NCBI GenBank assembly: GCA_910589115.1
Contig: CAJUSB010000020.1
Span: forward strand, 1 to 37,527
DNA: 37,527 nucleotides
Reading direction: 5' to 3'
Origin: an uncultured Clostridia bacterium
Lineage (GTDB): Bacteria; Bacillota; Clostridia; Oscillospirales; Butyricicoccaceae
Part shown: one piece after another, positions 8,575 through 16,609 of the stretch
Position numbering within the stretch: position 1 is the stretch's first letter
Layout: every line of letters starts with the position of its first letter
The notes under the pieces: generated by a model
What the model was told of the DNA's origin: nothing
The model's database searches: none
The model's input: the letters and a program-made list of their open reading frames with translations, nothing else
Translations under genes and position numbers: made by a program

Positions 8575-8905
8575 GCGCTGCCCGCCGTCCTTTTGGCGGG
8601 CAGCGCTGCACGGCAGCAACAACGATTGACGCACCCAACCCCCGTCCCGCCCGCAGGCGAAGTGGAGATGCGCAGCATCTCGGGGGCTGGGGTTTTAACC
8701 CCAGCGGGTGCAGGGCAGAGTCCTGCCGCTCCCCGCGAAGGGGCGGGTGTCCAGAGGGCAGAGCCCTCTGGCGCTGTCCGCGTAGGACGCCGCCCCGGCG
8801 AGGGGTGCTTGCCGCATAGGCACGGGTGCAGGGCAGAGCCCTGCCGCTCCCCGCGAAGGGGCGGGTGTCCAGAGGGCAGAGCCCTCTGGCGCTCCACGCG
8901 TAGGG
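8575..8905. repeat. Intergenic modular repeat cluster between SLH and trkH
   Basis: It starts with a 12-bp perfect stem (8575-8586 with 8595-8606, loop GTCCTTTT). It then carries GAGATGC/GCATCTC, GCTGGGGTT/AACCCCAGC, GCAGGG/CCCTGC and CCAGAGGG/CCCTCTGG hairpins. A block beginning GGGTGCAGGGCAGAG is repeated at 8706 and 8824 (118-bp period). The same modules recur inverted at 14.6-14.9 kb. No gene is present. Its right end abuts the trkH stop codon, so it forms the 3' flank of the trk operon. Confidence 0.9.
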
Positions 8906-8908
8906 GCG

Positions 8909-10363
8909 TTACTTGCTGCGGTTCCAGGTGTAGCGGCTGAATAAAGTGAGAATGGGGAAGATTTCTAGGCGGCCGAGCAGCATGTCCGCTGTCAGGATCA
9001 GCTTGGAAAATATGCTGTAACCTGCAAAATTCGCCATCGGCCCCACCGCGTCAAAGCCCGGCCCTATGTTGTTAAAGCAAGCCGCTACCGCCGAGAAGTT
9101 CGTCTCAAATGAATAGCCGTCCAGCGAAATCAAAATAAAACTTGCGCCCACCAGTACCAGATATGCCGCCATATAGGCGTTTACGTTCTGGATCACCTGC
9201 TCGTCCATGCCCCGGTTGTTTACCCGCACCAGACGCACCGCCCGCGGATGCAGCGCCTGCTGGATGTTGCGCCGCAGCTCCTTCATCAGCAGCAGGATTC
9301 GCGCACACTTGATGCCACCCCCCGTAGAACCAGCACTCGCCCCGACAAACATCAGTCCAATCAGAATCGCTTTTGAAAATGGCGGCCAGAGATTAAAATC
9401 CACCGTGGAAAATCCACTCGTCGTCATAATAGAACTAACCTGGAATGCCGAATGATGCACCGCCTCCCAGACACTGCCAAATAACGGCGCCGTGTTCCAT
9501 GCAATCAGTGCAATCGAGCCAATCATCAGGCCCCCGTACAGCCGCAGTTCTTCGTCCAGCAGCGCTACCTTGAACTCCCGCAGCAGCAACAGGTAATATA
9601 TCGAAAAATTAACACCGAATAACGCCATGAATACCGTTACCACGCCCTGTAAATAATGCGAGTAGCTTGCCAGACTGTCTCCCCTGATGCCAAAACCGCC
9701 GGTGCCCGCCGTGCCAAGCGCCGTGCACACACTGTCAAACAGCGGCATTCCGCCAGCCAGCAGGAAAAGGCAGCAAAGTACGGTTAGCGCCACATAAATC
9801 AGATAAAGCGTTTTTGCTGTTTGTCCCAGCCGGGGGGTCAGCTTGCCTACCGATGGCCCCGGGCTTTCTGCCCGCAGCAAGTGCAGCGAATACCCTGAAC
9901 CCGGACCCTGCGGCACGACCGCCAGCAAAAATACCAGCATTCCCATGCCGCCCAGCCAGTGGGTGAAAGACCGCCAGTAAAGCAGCCCCCGGCTGATTGC
10001 CTCCACATCCGGCAGGATGGAGGCCCCCGTGGTCGTAAAGCCCGAAACCACCTCAAACAATGCATCTACAAACAAAGGGATTTCCCCGGAAATGACGAAC
10101 GGCAGACATCCGAATACCGACATCACAATCCATGACAGGCCGACCGTGATAAAGCCCTCCTGCGCATAAAAGCTGCGCCTGCGGGTGCGCGCCGCATACA
10201 GCAGCAGCCCCGCTGTCACGGCCATTGCCAGCATGGTCAGCAGCAGCGACTGTACGACAAGCATATCTCCGTCATACAGTGCAATCAACACGGCAGGCAC
10301 CATAAATGCTGCCTCCAGCACCAGTATAAGCCCCATCAGGTGGGCAATTACCTTTATATTCAT
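8909..10363 (-). CDS. trkH: Potassium uptake membrane subunit TrkH/KtrB family
   Basis: Pore-forming K+ transporter subunit of the Trk/Ktr family in the cytoplasmic membrane. The 484-residue protein shows the four pore-loop selectivity segments in order: SGFTTTGAS, GTAGTGGFG, SSIMTTSGFST and ACFNNIGPGFD, each with the filter glycine. Length fits TrkH of this type. The following GASAGSTGGGIKCARI is the usual TrkH motif after pore 3. GGGGGAG precedes ATG 10363 at short spacing. It begins 12 nt after trkA ends, so the two are co-transcribed and should form one gated complex. Confidence 0.96.
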   Translation of the reverse strand: MNIKVIAHLMGLILVLEAAFMVPAVLIALYDGDMLVVQSLLLTMLAMAVTAGLLLYAARTRRRSFYAQEGFITVGLSWIVMSVFGCLPFVISGEIPLFVDALFEVVSGFTTTGASILPDVEAISRGLLYWRSFTHWLGGMGMLVFLLAVVPQGPGSGYSLHLLRAESPGPSVGKLTPRLGQTAKTLYLIYVALTVLCCLFLLAGGMPLFDSVCTALGTAGTGGFGIRGDSLASYSHYLQGVVTVFMALFGVNFSIYYLLLLREFKVALLDEELRLYGGLMIGSIALIAWNTAPLFGSVWEAVHHSAFQVSSIMTTSGFSTVDFNLWPPFSKAILIGLMFVGASAGSTGGGIKCARILLLMKELRRNIQQALHPRAVRLVRVNNRGMDEQVIQNVNAYMAAYLVLVGASFILISLDGYSFETNFSAVAACFNNIGPGFDAVGPMANFAGYSIFSKLILTADMLLGRLEIFPILTLFSRYTWNRSK

Positions 10364-10375
10364 ATGCTCCCCCGA

Positions 10376-11731
10376 TTACACAAAAATCTCGTCAAGCTGT
10401 TGGATAGGCCGTCCACTGCTGGTGACCACAAGTATAATATCCTCTGGATAAAAACAGCTGTCGCCATTTGGAATGATCGTCTTGCCCCGGTGCGTGATGC
10501 ATGACATCAGCACCCCTTTGCGCAGCGGGATATTTTTCAGCGGCGTACCGATGTACCGCGTCGATTTGCCGATCGCGAATTCCAGCGCTTCCAGCCGGTC
10601 GCCTATCATGCGGTGCAGCGAAAGCATACTGCCCCCCTCCGGCGTGTTGCCCATCGCGCGGACATAGTGGACAATACTGGCCGAGCACAGGTCGCGCGGG
10701 CTGATAATTGATCCCAGGCCAGAGCCATCGAATATCTCAGTATATTCCATACGGTTGACCTTTGTAATGACTTTGGGCACGCCGACATGGTTGGCATACA
10801 GCGAAATAACAATATTTTCCTCGTCCATGTTGGTCAGCGTTACCACTGCGTCGCTTTCTGCAATGCCCTCCTGCAAAAGCAGCTGGAACTGCGAACCGTC
10901 CCCCTCGATAATCGTTGCCTTGGGCAGCAGGTCGGCAAGCTCCAGACAACGGTCATGCTGCTGCTCAATGATTTTTACGCCCATACCCATCTTGAGCAGC
11001 CGTTTGGACAGATGGTAAGCCGTCCGGCTGCCGCCGACGACCAGTACCTGCCGCACCCGCTGCGGTGTAATTTCCAGCGTTTTCAGCAGCTTTGAAAGGT
11101 CGATTGCCTGCGCTGTAACATGGATATGATCCCCCGCCCGCAGGACAAAGCTGCCATTCGGGATAGTGATCTCGCCCTTGCGTTCAACGGCGCAGACCAG
11201 AATGCCGCCCGATACCTGATACAGCTGGTGCAGCGCAAGATCTTCAATGCGGCTTCCGGCCTTAACCTCAAGCTCGACAATCTCAATGCGGCCCTTAGCA
11301 AAACTTTCGCGTTTGAGAAAACTTGGGTATTGCAGCAGGCGGACAATTTCATTTGCGGCCTGCCGCTCCGGGTTGATGGTCATGGAGAGACCAAACTGGC
11401 TGCGCAGCTGCACCAGCTGTTCGGCATAGGCCGGGTTCCGCACGCGGGCAATGGTGTGCACATCAGCAAAATACTTTGCAGTTACACAGCAAAGCATGTT
11501 GATTTCATCCGAGCTTGTCGCGGCGATCACAAGATCCGCCTCTGCCACGCCTGCCTCGCGCAGCGTTTCCAACGATGCGCCGTTGCCGTTTACAATCATA
11601 ACATCGTATTTTTCCAGTGTCTCATTGACGCGGGGGTTGGAGTCAATGACCGTGATGTCATGGTCTTCTCGGGAGAGCTGGCGGGTCAGCGCCAGCCCAA
11701 CCTTGCCGTCACCTACAATAATGATTTTCAT
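10376..11731 (-). CDS. trkA: Trk potassium uptake regulatory subunit TrkA
   Basis: Cytosolic nucleotide-binding subunit that gates TrkH. The 451-residue protein is a tandem of two RCK units: TrkA-N (about 1-120) with GDGKVG at 8-13, TrkA-C (about 140-215), a second TrkA-N (from about 228) with a GGSRTA nucleotide loop, and a second TrkA-C (about 370-451). Acidic residues end both Rossmann strands (VIDSN, IIEQQ), as expected for NAD(H)-type binding. The second loop is less canonical than the first. GAGGA precedes ATG 11731. First gene of the trkA-trkH operon. Confidence 0.96.
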   Translation of the reverse strand: MKIIIVGDGKVGLALTRQLSREDHDITVIDSNPRVNETLEKYDVMIVNGNGASLETLREAGVAEADLVIAATSSDEINMLCCVTAKYFADVHTIARVRNPAYAEQLVQLRSQFGLSMTINPERQAANEIVRLLQYPSFLKRESFAKGRIEIVELEVKAGSRIEDLALHQLYQVSGGILVCAVERKGEITIPNGSFVLRAGDHIHVTAQAIDLSKLLKTLEITPQRVRQVLVVGGSRTAYHLSKRLLKMGMGVKIIEQQHDRCLELADLLPKATIIEGDGSQFQLLLQEGIAESDAVVTLTNMDEENIVISLYANHVGVPKVITKVNRMEYTEIFDGSGLGSIISPRDLCSASIVHYVRAMGNTPEGGSMLSLHRMIGDRLEALEFAIGKSTRYIGTPLKNIPLRKGVLMSCITHRGKTIIPNGDSCFYPEDIILVVTSSGRPIQQLDEIFV

Positions 11732-11994
11732 TTCCGTTCCTCATCTCACATTTTACATGTCCTTGCATCCGGCCTGCCGGAAGATTTGCGGCACGCTGCC
11801 GGTTGATTTCCGGACAGGACTGCTTTTTTCGGGGTAATCCTGCCGGAAATGCGGCAGGGGATGCACCACGTTTTTCCAGTTGAATTCCGCCATTATAAAG
11901 ATAGCACAAATTTGATTCCCCGCCAAGAGGAAAATGCGTATAATCCCACAAAATTTCTGCTGCGGTTATACAGGATTTGATGTAAAAAGGGAGA
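11732..11994 (-). other. trkA upstream region with a small hairpin
   Basis: No gene seen. A TATAAT on the minus strand (11897-11892) could be the trkA -10 box, but no good -35 is present at 16-18 bp. The presumed leader contains a 7-bp stem (CCTGCCG/CGGCAGG, 11839-11858). I looked for a c-di-AMP (ydaO) riboswitch, common before K+ genes, and did not find its conserved blocks. Confidence 0.35.
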
Positions 11995-12020
11995 TTATGC
12001 ATAAATTACGCATAATTATA
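11995..12020. promoter_or_regulatory. Palindromic operator candidate upstream of the amino acid ABC operon
   Basis: TTATGC (11995-12000) and GCATAA (12010-12015) form an inverted repeat with 9-nt spacing. An overlapping 14-mer CGCATAATTATACG is nearly self-complementary. The AT-rich core with half-sites resembles ARG boxes bound by ArgR/AhrC, which would fit an arginine transporter. It lies about 55 bp upstream of the -35 box. The assignment is only by resemblance. Confidence 0.35.
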
Positions 12021-12074
12021 CGTCTGCTGTCAAAATTATTTGCGGATAAGTGGCCGATTTGGTCGATTTTGAAC

Positions 12075-12102
12075 TTGCAAAACCGAAAAATCACTGTATA
12101 AT
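12075..12102 (+). promoter_or_regulatory. Sigma-A-type promoter of the ABC operon
   Basis: TTGCAA (12075-12080), 16-bp spacer, perfect TATAAT (12097-12102), about 40 bp before the binding-protein start. Confidence 0.82.
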
Positions 12103-12148
12103 ATTCTATGTGCTTGTATAATTAAAGTACAGAAGGAGAATGAAACTT

Positions 12149-13060
12149 ATGAAAAAGATTGCATTTTTGCTCGCGGCGCTTATGCTGCTGACAGCCGGGC
12201 TTGCGGGCTGCGGCGGCAGCGATGGCGCCGGTGCAGGCACCCCGGATAACAGCCAGGCCGACGCACAGGCTCCCACAGACGCTGGCAGCAGTGACGCAAA
12301 GGACAGCGGTGCCGATGCCGATGCCGGTGCTGACGCAGCGGGTGAGGGCGCGGTAGACCGCATTAAGTCTGCCGGCAAAATCGTCATGCTGACCAATGCA
12401 CAGTTCCCGCCGTTTGAGTATACCGATGATGCAGGCAATCCGGTCGGCGTAGATCCAGACCTTGCACAGGCCATTGCGGATGAGCTTGGCGTAGAGCTTG
12501 AGATTGTTGATATGGATTTTGACGGCCTGGTCGATGCGCTGAAAGCCAACAAGGGCGATTTCATTGCGGCAGGCTTCACAATCTCCGAGGAACGCATGAA
12601 AGAGGTTGACTTCTCGGTCGAATATGTTACCTCTGCACAGATGGTCGTGATCCCGAAGGGTTCTGACCTGGCGGCGGATGACGCTGCACTTTCCGGCAAG
12701 ACCATTTCCGTGCAGGAAGGCACGACGGGTGACTTCTATGCTTCCGGCGATCAGGACATGACTTCCTCTACCATTGCGGATGCGAACGTGTTGCGTTTCA
12801 AATCGGGTATTGAGGCTGGTATGGCGGTTGCTTCCGGCAAGGCGGATGCCATGATTATTGACGAGCTGCCTGCGACTAAAATCGTAGAAGCACAGAGTGA
12901 CACGCTTGAGCTGCTGCCGACCAAGCTGACTGATGAACAGTATGCATTTGCAGTGAATAAGGGCTGCGAGGATCTGCTTGAGGTCATCAACAAGGTACTG
13001 GGCGACATGGCTGCAAACGGCAAGGTAGACGAGCTGGTAAACACCCATATGGGCGTATAA
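12149..13060 (+). CDS. Polar amino acid ABC transporter substrate-binding lipoprotein
   Basis: Extracytoplasmic solute-binding protein of family 3, delivering an amino acid to the permease encoded downstream. The 303-residue product has a signal peptide with lipobox LAGC (Cys21). A low-complexity linker rich in A, D, S and G follows (about 22-68), then the binding domain with typical FPPFEY, VDPDLAQAIA, GDFIAAGFTIS and DEL motifs. An in-frame ATG lies at 12140, but AAGGAG ends one nt before it. ATG 12149 has a 10-nt spacing and is chosen. Substrate cannot be read from sequence; an arginine-like operator upstream is only suggestive. Confidence 0.95.
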   Translation: MKKIAFLLAALMLLTAGLAGCGGSDGAGAGTPDNSQADAQAPTDAGSSDAKDSGADADAGADAAGEGAVDRIKSAGKIVMLTNAQFPPFEYTDDAGNPVGVDPDLAQAIADELGVELEIVDMDFDGLVDALKANKGDFIAAGFTISEERMKEVDFSVEYVTSAQMVVIPKGSDLAADDAALSGKTISVQEGTTGDFYASGDQDMTSSTIADANVLRFKSGIEAGMAVASGKADAMIIDELPATKIVEAQSDTLELLPTKLTDEQYAFAVNKGCEDLLEVINKVLGDMAANGKVDELVNTHMGV

Positions 13061-13089
13061 GGCTGAACAAAATTACATTTTGATTCCTG

Positions 13090-13119
13090 ACAGCAGGGGC
13101 TGAATACCCCTGCTGTTTT
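13090..13119 (+). terminator. Partial terminator inside the ABC operon
   Basis: ACAGCAGGGG (13090-13099) pairs perfectly with CCCCTGCTGT (13107-13116) around a 7-nt loop, followed by only four T. Its place right after the binding-protein gene suggests a leaky terminator or 3' stabiliser that yields more binding protein than permease. Confidence 0.7.
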
Positions 13120-13158
13120 GCAAATCACGGACAAAACGGATAAAAGGGAGGTCAATCC

Positions 13159-13875
13159 ATGCAGTGGCTGGACAAAATCATTGCGTCGCTGAATGCCGCA
13201 CTGATTGAGGGGGACCGATGGAAACTCTATCTCCGCGGGCTGGGCAAGACGCTGGAAATCTCGGCGGGCGCGGTCATACTGGGCATTCTCATTGGTGTTA
13301 TTGTTGCGATTATTAAGGTTTCCGCTGTACAGAAGCGCGTGGGGGGAAACTGTGGTGTGCTGCTTCGAGCGGGTGAATGGCTGTGCGACCTGTATTTGAC
13401 GGTCATCCGTGGAACGCCGGTCATGCTCCAGCTGATGATTATTTATTTTTCGGTGTTTGCGTCTATGAGTGACGGTACGCTGGCGGCAATTGTTGGCTTT
13501 GGTATCAATTCGGGCGCATATGTAGCGGAGATCGTGCGTTCGGGCATCCAGTCGATTGACCGGGGGCAGACGGAGGCAGGGCGTTCGCTCGGGTTGTCCA
13601 GCAGTATGACGATGCGGCTGATTATTCTGCCGCAGGCGTTCCGGAACATTCTGCCTGCGTTGTTTAATGAGTTTATCACGCTGCTGAAAGAGACCTCTGT
13701 TGCCAGTGTGATTGCGGTGCCGGACATGGTAAAGAACGCGACAAACATAAAGACGAAGATATACAACATTGCGCCGCTGTATGTGACTGCGCTGATTTAT
13801 CTGGTGCTGGTTGTCGGCCTGACGCTGGTACAGAAAAAAATAGAGGGGAGGCTGCGGGAAAGTGATCGACGTTAG
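13159..13875 (+). CDS. Polar amino acid ABC transporter permease
   Basis: HisM/GlnP-type inner-membrane permease, 238 residues. After an N-terminal amphipathic segment it has five or so membrane helices. The EAA loop is seen as SGIQSIDRGQTEAGRSLGLS, followed by IILPQAFRNILPAL, the standard ATPase-contact motif of this family. GGGAGG lies upstream of ATG 13159. The 3' end overlaps the ATPase gene by 14 nt, so translation is probably coupled. A homodimer is expected because there is only one permease gene. Confidence 0.96.
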   Translation: MQWLDKIIASLNAALIEGDRWKLYLRGLGKTLEISAGAVILGILIGVIVAIIKVSAVQKRVGGNCGVLLRAGEWLCDLYLTVIRGTPVMLQLMIIYFSVFASMSDGTLAAIVGFGINSGAYVAEIVRSGIQSIDRGQTEAGRSLGLSSSMTMRLIILPQAFRNILPALFNEFITLLKETSVASVIAVPDMVKNATNIKTKIYNIAPLYVTALIYLVLVVGLTLVQKKIEGRLRESDRR

Positions 13876-14584
13876 AGGCCTGCAAAAGTCCTTTGGCAGC
13901 CACAAGGTGCTGAAGGGGATCAACGAGCATATTTCAAAGGGGGAGAAGGTTGTTATAGTCGGGGCGTCCGGCTCGGGCAAATCGACTTTTCTGCGTTGTC
14001 TGAATCTGTTGGAGCAGCCGACGGGCGGCACGATTACATTTGACGGGGTAGACATTACTGACCCGAAGAATGATATTAACAAGCTGCGGGCGCGGATGGG
14101 GATGGTATTCCAGCAGTTCAACCTGTTCCCGCACTTGTCGGTAAAGGAGAATATTAAGCTGGCGCCGGTGAAGCTCAAGCGGCTGAGTGAAGCGGAGGCT
14201 GACAAGCGAGCGCTTGAGTTATTATCCCGGGTCGGGCTGCCGGACAAAGCGAATGCGTATCCGGCGCAGTTATCGGGCGGGCAGCAGCAGCGCATTGCGA
14301 TTGCGCGGGCGTTGGCGATGAACCCGGAGGTTATGTTGTTTGACGAACCGACCTCTGCACTTGACCCGGAGATGGTTGGCGAGGTGCTGGAAATCATGAA
14401 GGAGCTTGCGGAGGACGGTATGACGATGGTCGTTGTTACGCATGAAATGGGCTTTGCGCGTTCGGTGGGGACGCGGGTACTTTTCATGGACGAGGGAGTC
14501 ATTGCGGAGCAAAACGATCCGGGAGAATTTTTCTCCAACCCGCAGCACCCGCGCCTGCGCGAATTCCTTTCTAAGGTGCTCTAA
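13862..14584 (+). CDS. Polar amino acid ABC transporter ATP-binding protein
   Basis: GlnQ/HisP-type ATPase, 240 residues. Walker A is GASGSGKST (34-42), the Q-loop lies in FQQFNLF, the signature is LSGGQQQR, Walker B is VMLFDEPTSALDP and the switch histidine follows in VVVTHEM. It starts at GTG 13862 within the end of the permease gene. Last gene of the three-gene operon; a hairpin-rich repeat and a strong bidirectional terminator follow. Confidence 0.97.
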   Translation: MIDVRGLQKSFGSHKVLKGINEHISKGEKVVIVGASGSGKSTFLRCLNLLEQPTGGTITFDGVDITDPKNDINKLRARMGMVFQQFNLFPHLSVKENIKLAPVKLKRLSEAEADKRALELLSRVGLPDKANAYPAQLSGGQQQRIAIARALAMNPEVMLFDEPTSALDPEMVGEVLEIMKELAEDGMTMVVVTHEMGFARSVGTRVLFMDEGVIAEQNDPGEFFSNPQHPRLREFLSKVL

Positions 14585-14596
14585 TACGCCTACGCC

Positions 14597-14907
14597 TCTC
14601 GCCGGAGGGCGTCCTGCGCGGACAGCGGCAGGGCGCTGCCCTGCACCCGTGCCTATGCGGCAGGCACCAAAGGGCGCTGCCCTCTGGACTCCCGCCCCTA
14701 CGCGGGGAGCGGCAGGGCGCTGCCCTGCACCCGTGCCTATGCGGCAGGCACCAGAGGGCGCTGCCCTCTGGACTCCCGCTGGGGTTGTAACCCCAGACCC
14801 CGAGATGCTTTGCATCTCTGCTTCGCCTGCGGGCGGGACGGAGGTTTGGGTGCGTTTATTATTGTTATTATGGTGCTGACCGGCCCGCCGGAAAGGATGG
14901 CGGGCCG
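14597..14907. repeat. Intergenic modular repeat cluster after the ABC operon
   Basis: This is largely an inverted counterpart of the cluster at 8.6-8.9 kb. A block starting AGCGGCAGGGCGCTGCCCTG is repeated at 14624 and 14708 (84-bp period). The GAGATGC/GCATCTC and GGGGTT/AACCCC stems keep their arms but differ in loop bases from the 8.7 kb copies. It ends with a GGCCCGCC/GGCGGGCC hairpin at about 14883-14906. No gene. Confidence 0.88.
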
Positions 14908-14931
14908 GTCGTTTCAATGCAATCATGAATG

Positions 14932-14974
14932 AAAAACTTCTCTGTAGAGTGGATACTATACAGAGAAGTTTTTT
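14932..14974. terminator. Bidirectional rho-independent terminator
   Basis: AACTTCTCTGTA (14935-14946) pairs perfectly with TACAGAGAAGTT (14959-14970). A run of T follows and a run of A precedes, so it can work on both strands, ending the ABC operon (+) and the DUF1275 gene (-). Confidence 0.88.
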
Positions 14975-15000
14975 CATAAGGATAATTTTATGATGAGTTT

Positions 15001-15714
15001 TTAATGTCCGGACGGCTTTCGTGAAAGCAGGTCGTGTTCGGTTGTCAGGTCGGCGTGTACCAGCCGGAAGAGGAGGGTCAGCATAGGGATCAATGCTACC
15101 CAAATCGTTTTTGCGCCCAAGGTATTGCAGAATGCCGCCAAAACAGTTCCGCCGAGCAGGAAGCAGGCGAGCATCCCGGCATGGAGCAGCCCGCGCGCCG
15201 CTGCTGCGGAATCCTTTTTGCGGAGCACTTTTGCAGCGGCCACACCGACTTGCCGGACATGGTTGGTGCAGAAGGTTGTTGCCATCGGGATTCCCTCTGC
15301 CTGCCGGAAGGTATTATACTGCATGGAGGCGATAAAGTTGACCAGCACCTGTACAATTTGGTGCGGAACGGTCAGCGGAATCCAGCCAATCAGGAACAAA
15401 ACCGCTGTTTCAAAGGCAATCAAATAGGTATCCCACCGCAGGAAGCCAAGCCGTTTCACGGGTGAGGGGAGCAGCTCGGAAAGGAAGGAACCCATCAGGT
15501 ATGCGGAAACAGGGATTAGGTAATAGCATCCGTGCAGCCAGTTTTTTTGGCCGAAAGCGATTGCCATCATGACGATGTTGGCTGTCTGCGCGTTGCAGAA
15601 GACGCCGCCTCTTAAAGTATAGGTATATGCCCCCATCATGCCGGCGCTTACCATTAGCAGCGCATAGGTCAGCCGCTGCTCGCAGGCCAGATAAGAGGGC
15701 GTTGCGTGTTCCAT
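15001..15714 (-). CDS. YoaK/DUF1275 family membrane protein
   Basis: A 237-residue integral membrane protein with about six helices. The start YALLMVSAGMMGAYTYTLRG followed by VFCNAQTANIVMM is the family signature (G-N-x-Q-T-x-N pattern), and a QYNTFRQ/GIPMATTFCTNH block lies in the centre. The function of DUF1275 is not established. It has its own strong promoter and appears monocistronic, with the ttcA-like gene 90 bp upstream on the same strand. Confidence 0.88.
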   Translation of the reverse strand: MEHATPSYLACEQRLTYALLMVSAGMMGAYTYTLRGGVFCNAQTANIVMMAIAFGQKNWLHGCYYLIPVSAYLMGSFLSELLPSPVKRLGFLRWDTYLIAFETAVLFLIGWIPLTVPHQIVQVLVNFIASMQYNTFRQAEGIPMATTFCTNHVRQVGVAAAKVLRKKDSAAAARGLLHAGMLACFLLGGTVLAAFCNTLGAKTIWVALIPMLTLLFRLVHADLTTEHDLLSRKPSGH

Positions 15715-15738
15715 CGGAACCCACCTTCTTTCGGGCTT

Positions 15739-15767
15739 ATTTTAGCACAATGAAGCGGTACTGTCAA
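15739..15767 (-). promoter_or_regulatory. Sigma-A-type promoter of the DUF1275 gene
   Basis: Minus strand consensus TTGACA (15767-15762), 17-bp spacer, TAAAAT (15744-15739). Confidence 0.85.
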
Positions 15768-15804
15768 ATAGGAAATACCTGATTTTGCATCTGTGACGCT
15801 GCTG

Positions 15805-16566
15805 TCAGATTTCGTTTGAATCCGGTTCGGCTGATGCTGTGTTGTCCCGTGTCCGGTCAGGGGCCCAGCCGCGCAGGGGATACCGCTGGATTGCGCCAAA
15901 AATACGCTCCCGCAGGCCGTGATTGCTGCTTTCCAGCTGGTGCAGCAGTTCTTTTATTTCCTGCCGTTTGGTGTTGCCGTCTGCCGGGCAGGGATTGTGC
16001 ACGACAGGCAGCTCATATCGCCGCGCAATGGACCGCACATAGCGTTCCGGCGTATACAGCAGCGGGCGAATTAAGGTAATGCTTTTCCGGTCAAGATAGG
16101 TTACCGGGAGAAAGCAGGAGATCCGTCCCTCATAAAACAGTGACAGCAGATAGGTTTCCACTACGTCGTCATAATGATGACCCAATGCTACTTTTTTGCA
16201 TCCGGCAGCCAGTGCCGCTTCATGCAGCGCGCCGCGGCGCATTTTCGCACACAGGGAACAGGGATTCGGCTCCTGTCTGACATCGAAAATGATTTGTTTG
16301 ATTTGTGTCGGTACTCGGATATATTCGACCGCCAGCGCATCGCAAAAACGCTGTACGGGTTCAAAATCCATTTCTTCATAACCCATTTCGAGTGTGATTG
16401 CCGTCAACTCAAAAGGATTCGGGTAAAACCGGCGCAGATTGGCCAGCGCTGCCAGCAGTGCCAACGAATCCTTACCGCCTGATACGCCTACGGCAATCCG
16501 GTCTCCCGGTTCAATCATATGGTAGTGATCGACTGCCCGGCGCACATATGAAAGCAGCTTTTGCAT
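15805..16566 (-). CDS. TtcA/TilS-family ATP pyrophosphatase (tRNA thiolation)
   Basis: N-type ATP pyrophosphatase, 253 residues, probably modifying a tRNA base; TtcA makes 2-thiocytidine in tRNA. The PP-loop is SGGKDS at 29-34. A CxxC pair (C103 and C106, NPCSLCAK) and a later HNPC cysteine match the iron-sulfur ligands of TtcA-type enzymes. GHHYDDVVET is the second conserved active-site block. AGGAGG lies 5 nt before ATG 16566. The C-terminal 25 residues are polar and probably disordered. It follows the Sel1 gene after 43 bp and is probably co-transcribed. The exact modification cannot be told from sequence. Confidence 0.88.
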   Translation of the reverse strand: MQKLLSYVRRAVDHYHMIEPGDRIAVGVSGGKDSLALLAALANLRRFYPNPFELTAITLEMGYEEMDFEPVQRFCDALAVEYIRVPTQIKQIIFDVRQEPNPCSLCAKMRRGALHEAALAAGCKKVALGHHYDDVVETYLLSLFYEGRISCFLPVTYLDRKSITLIRPLLYTPERYVRSIARRYELPVVHNPCPADGNTKRQEIKELLHQLESSNHGLRERIFGAIQRYPLRGWAPDRTRDNTASAEPDSNEI

Positions 16567-16609
16567 AGATTCCTCCTTACGCCCGAAGGGCAGAAGCCTG
16601 GTTTCAGGC

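Noticed and set aside
11732..11890. c-di-AMP (ydaO) riboswitch before trkA
   Set aside because: The conserved blocks of that riboswitch are absent; only a simple hairpin is visible.
12751..14538. 595-residue minus-strand ORF across the ABC operon
   Set aside because: Antisense to three well-supported genes; open only because of codon composition of the plus strand.
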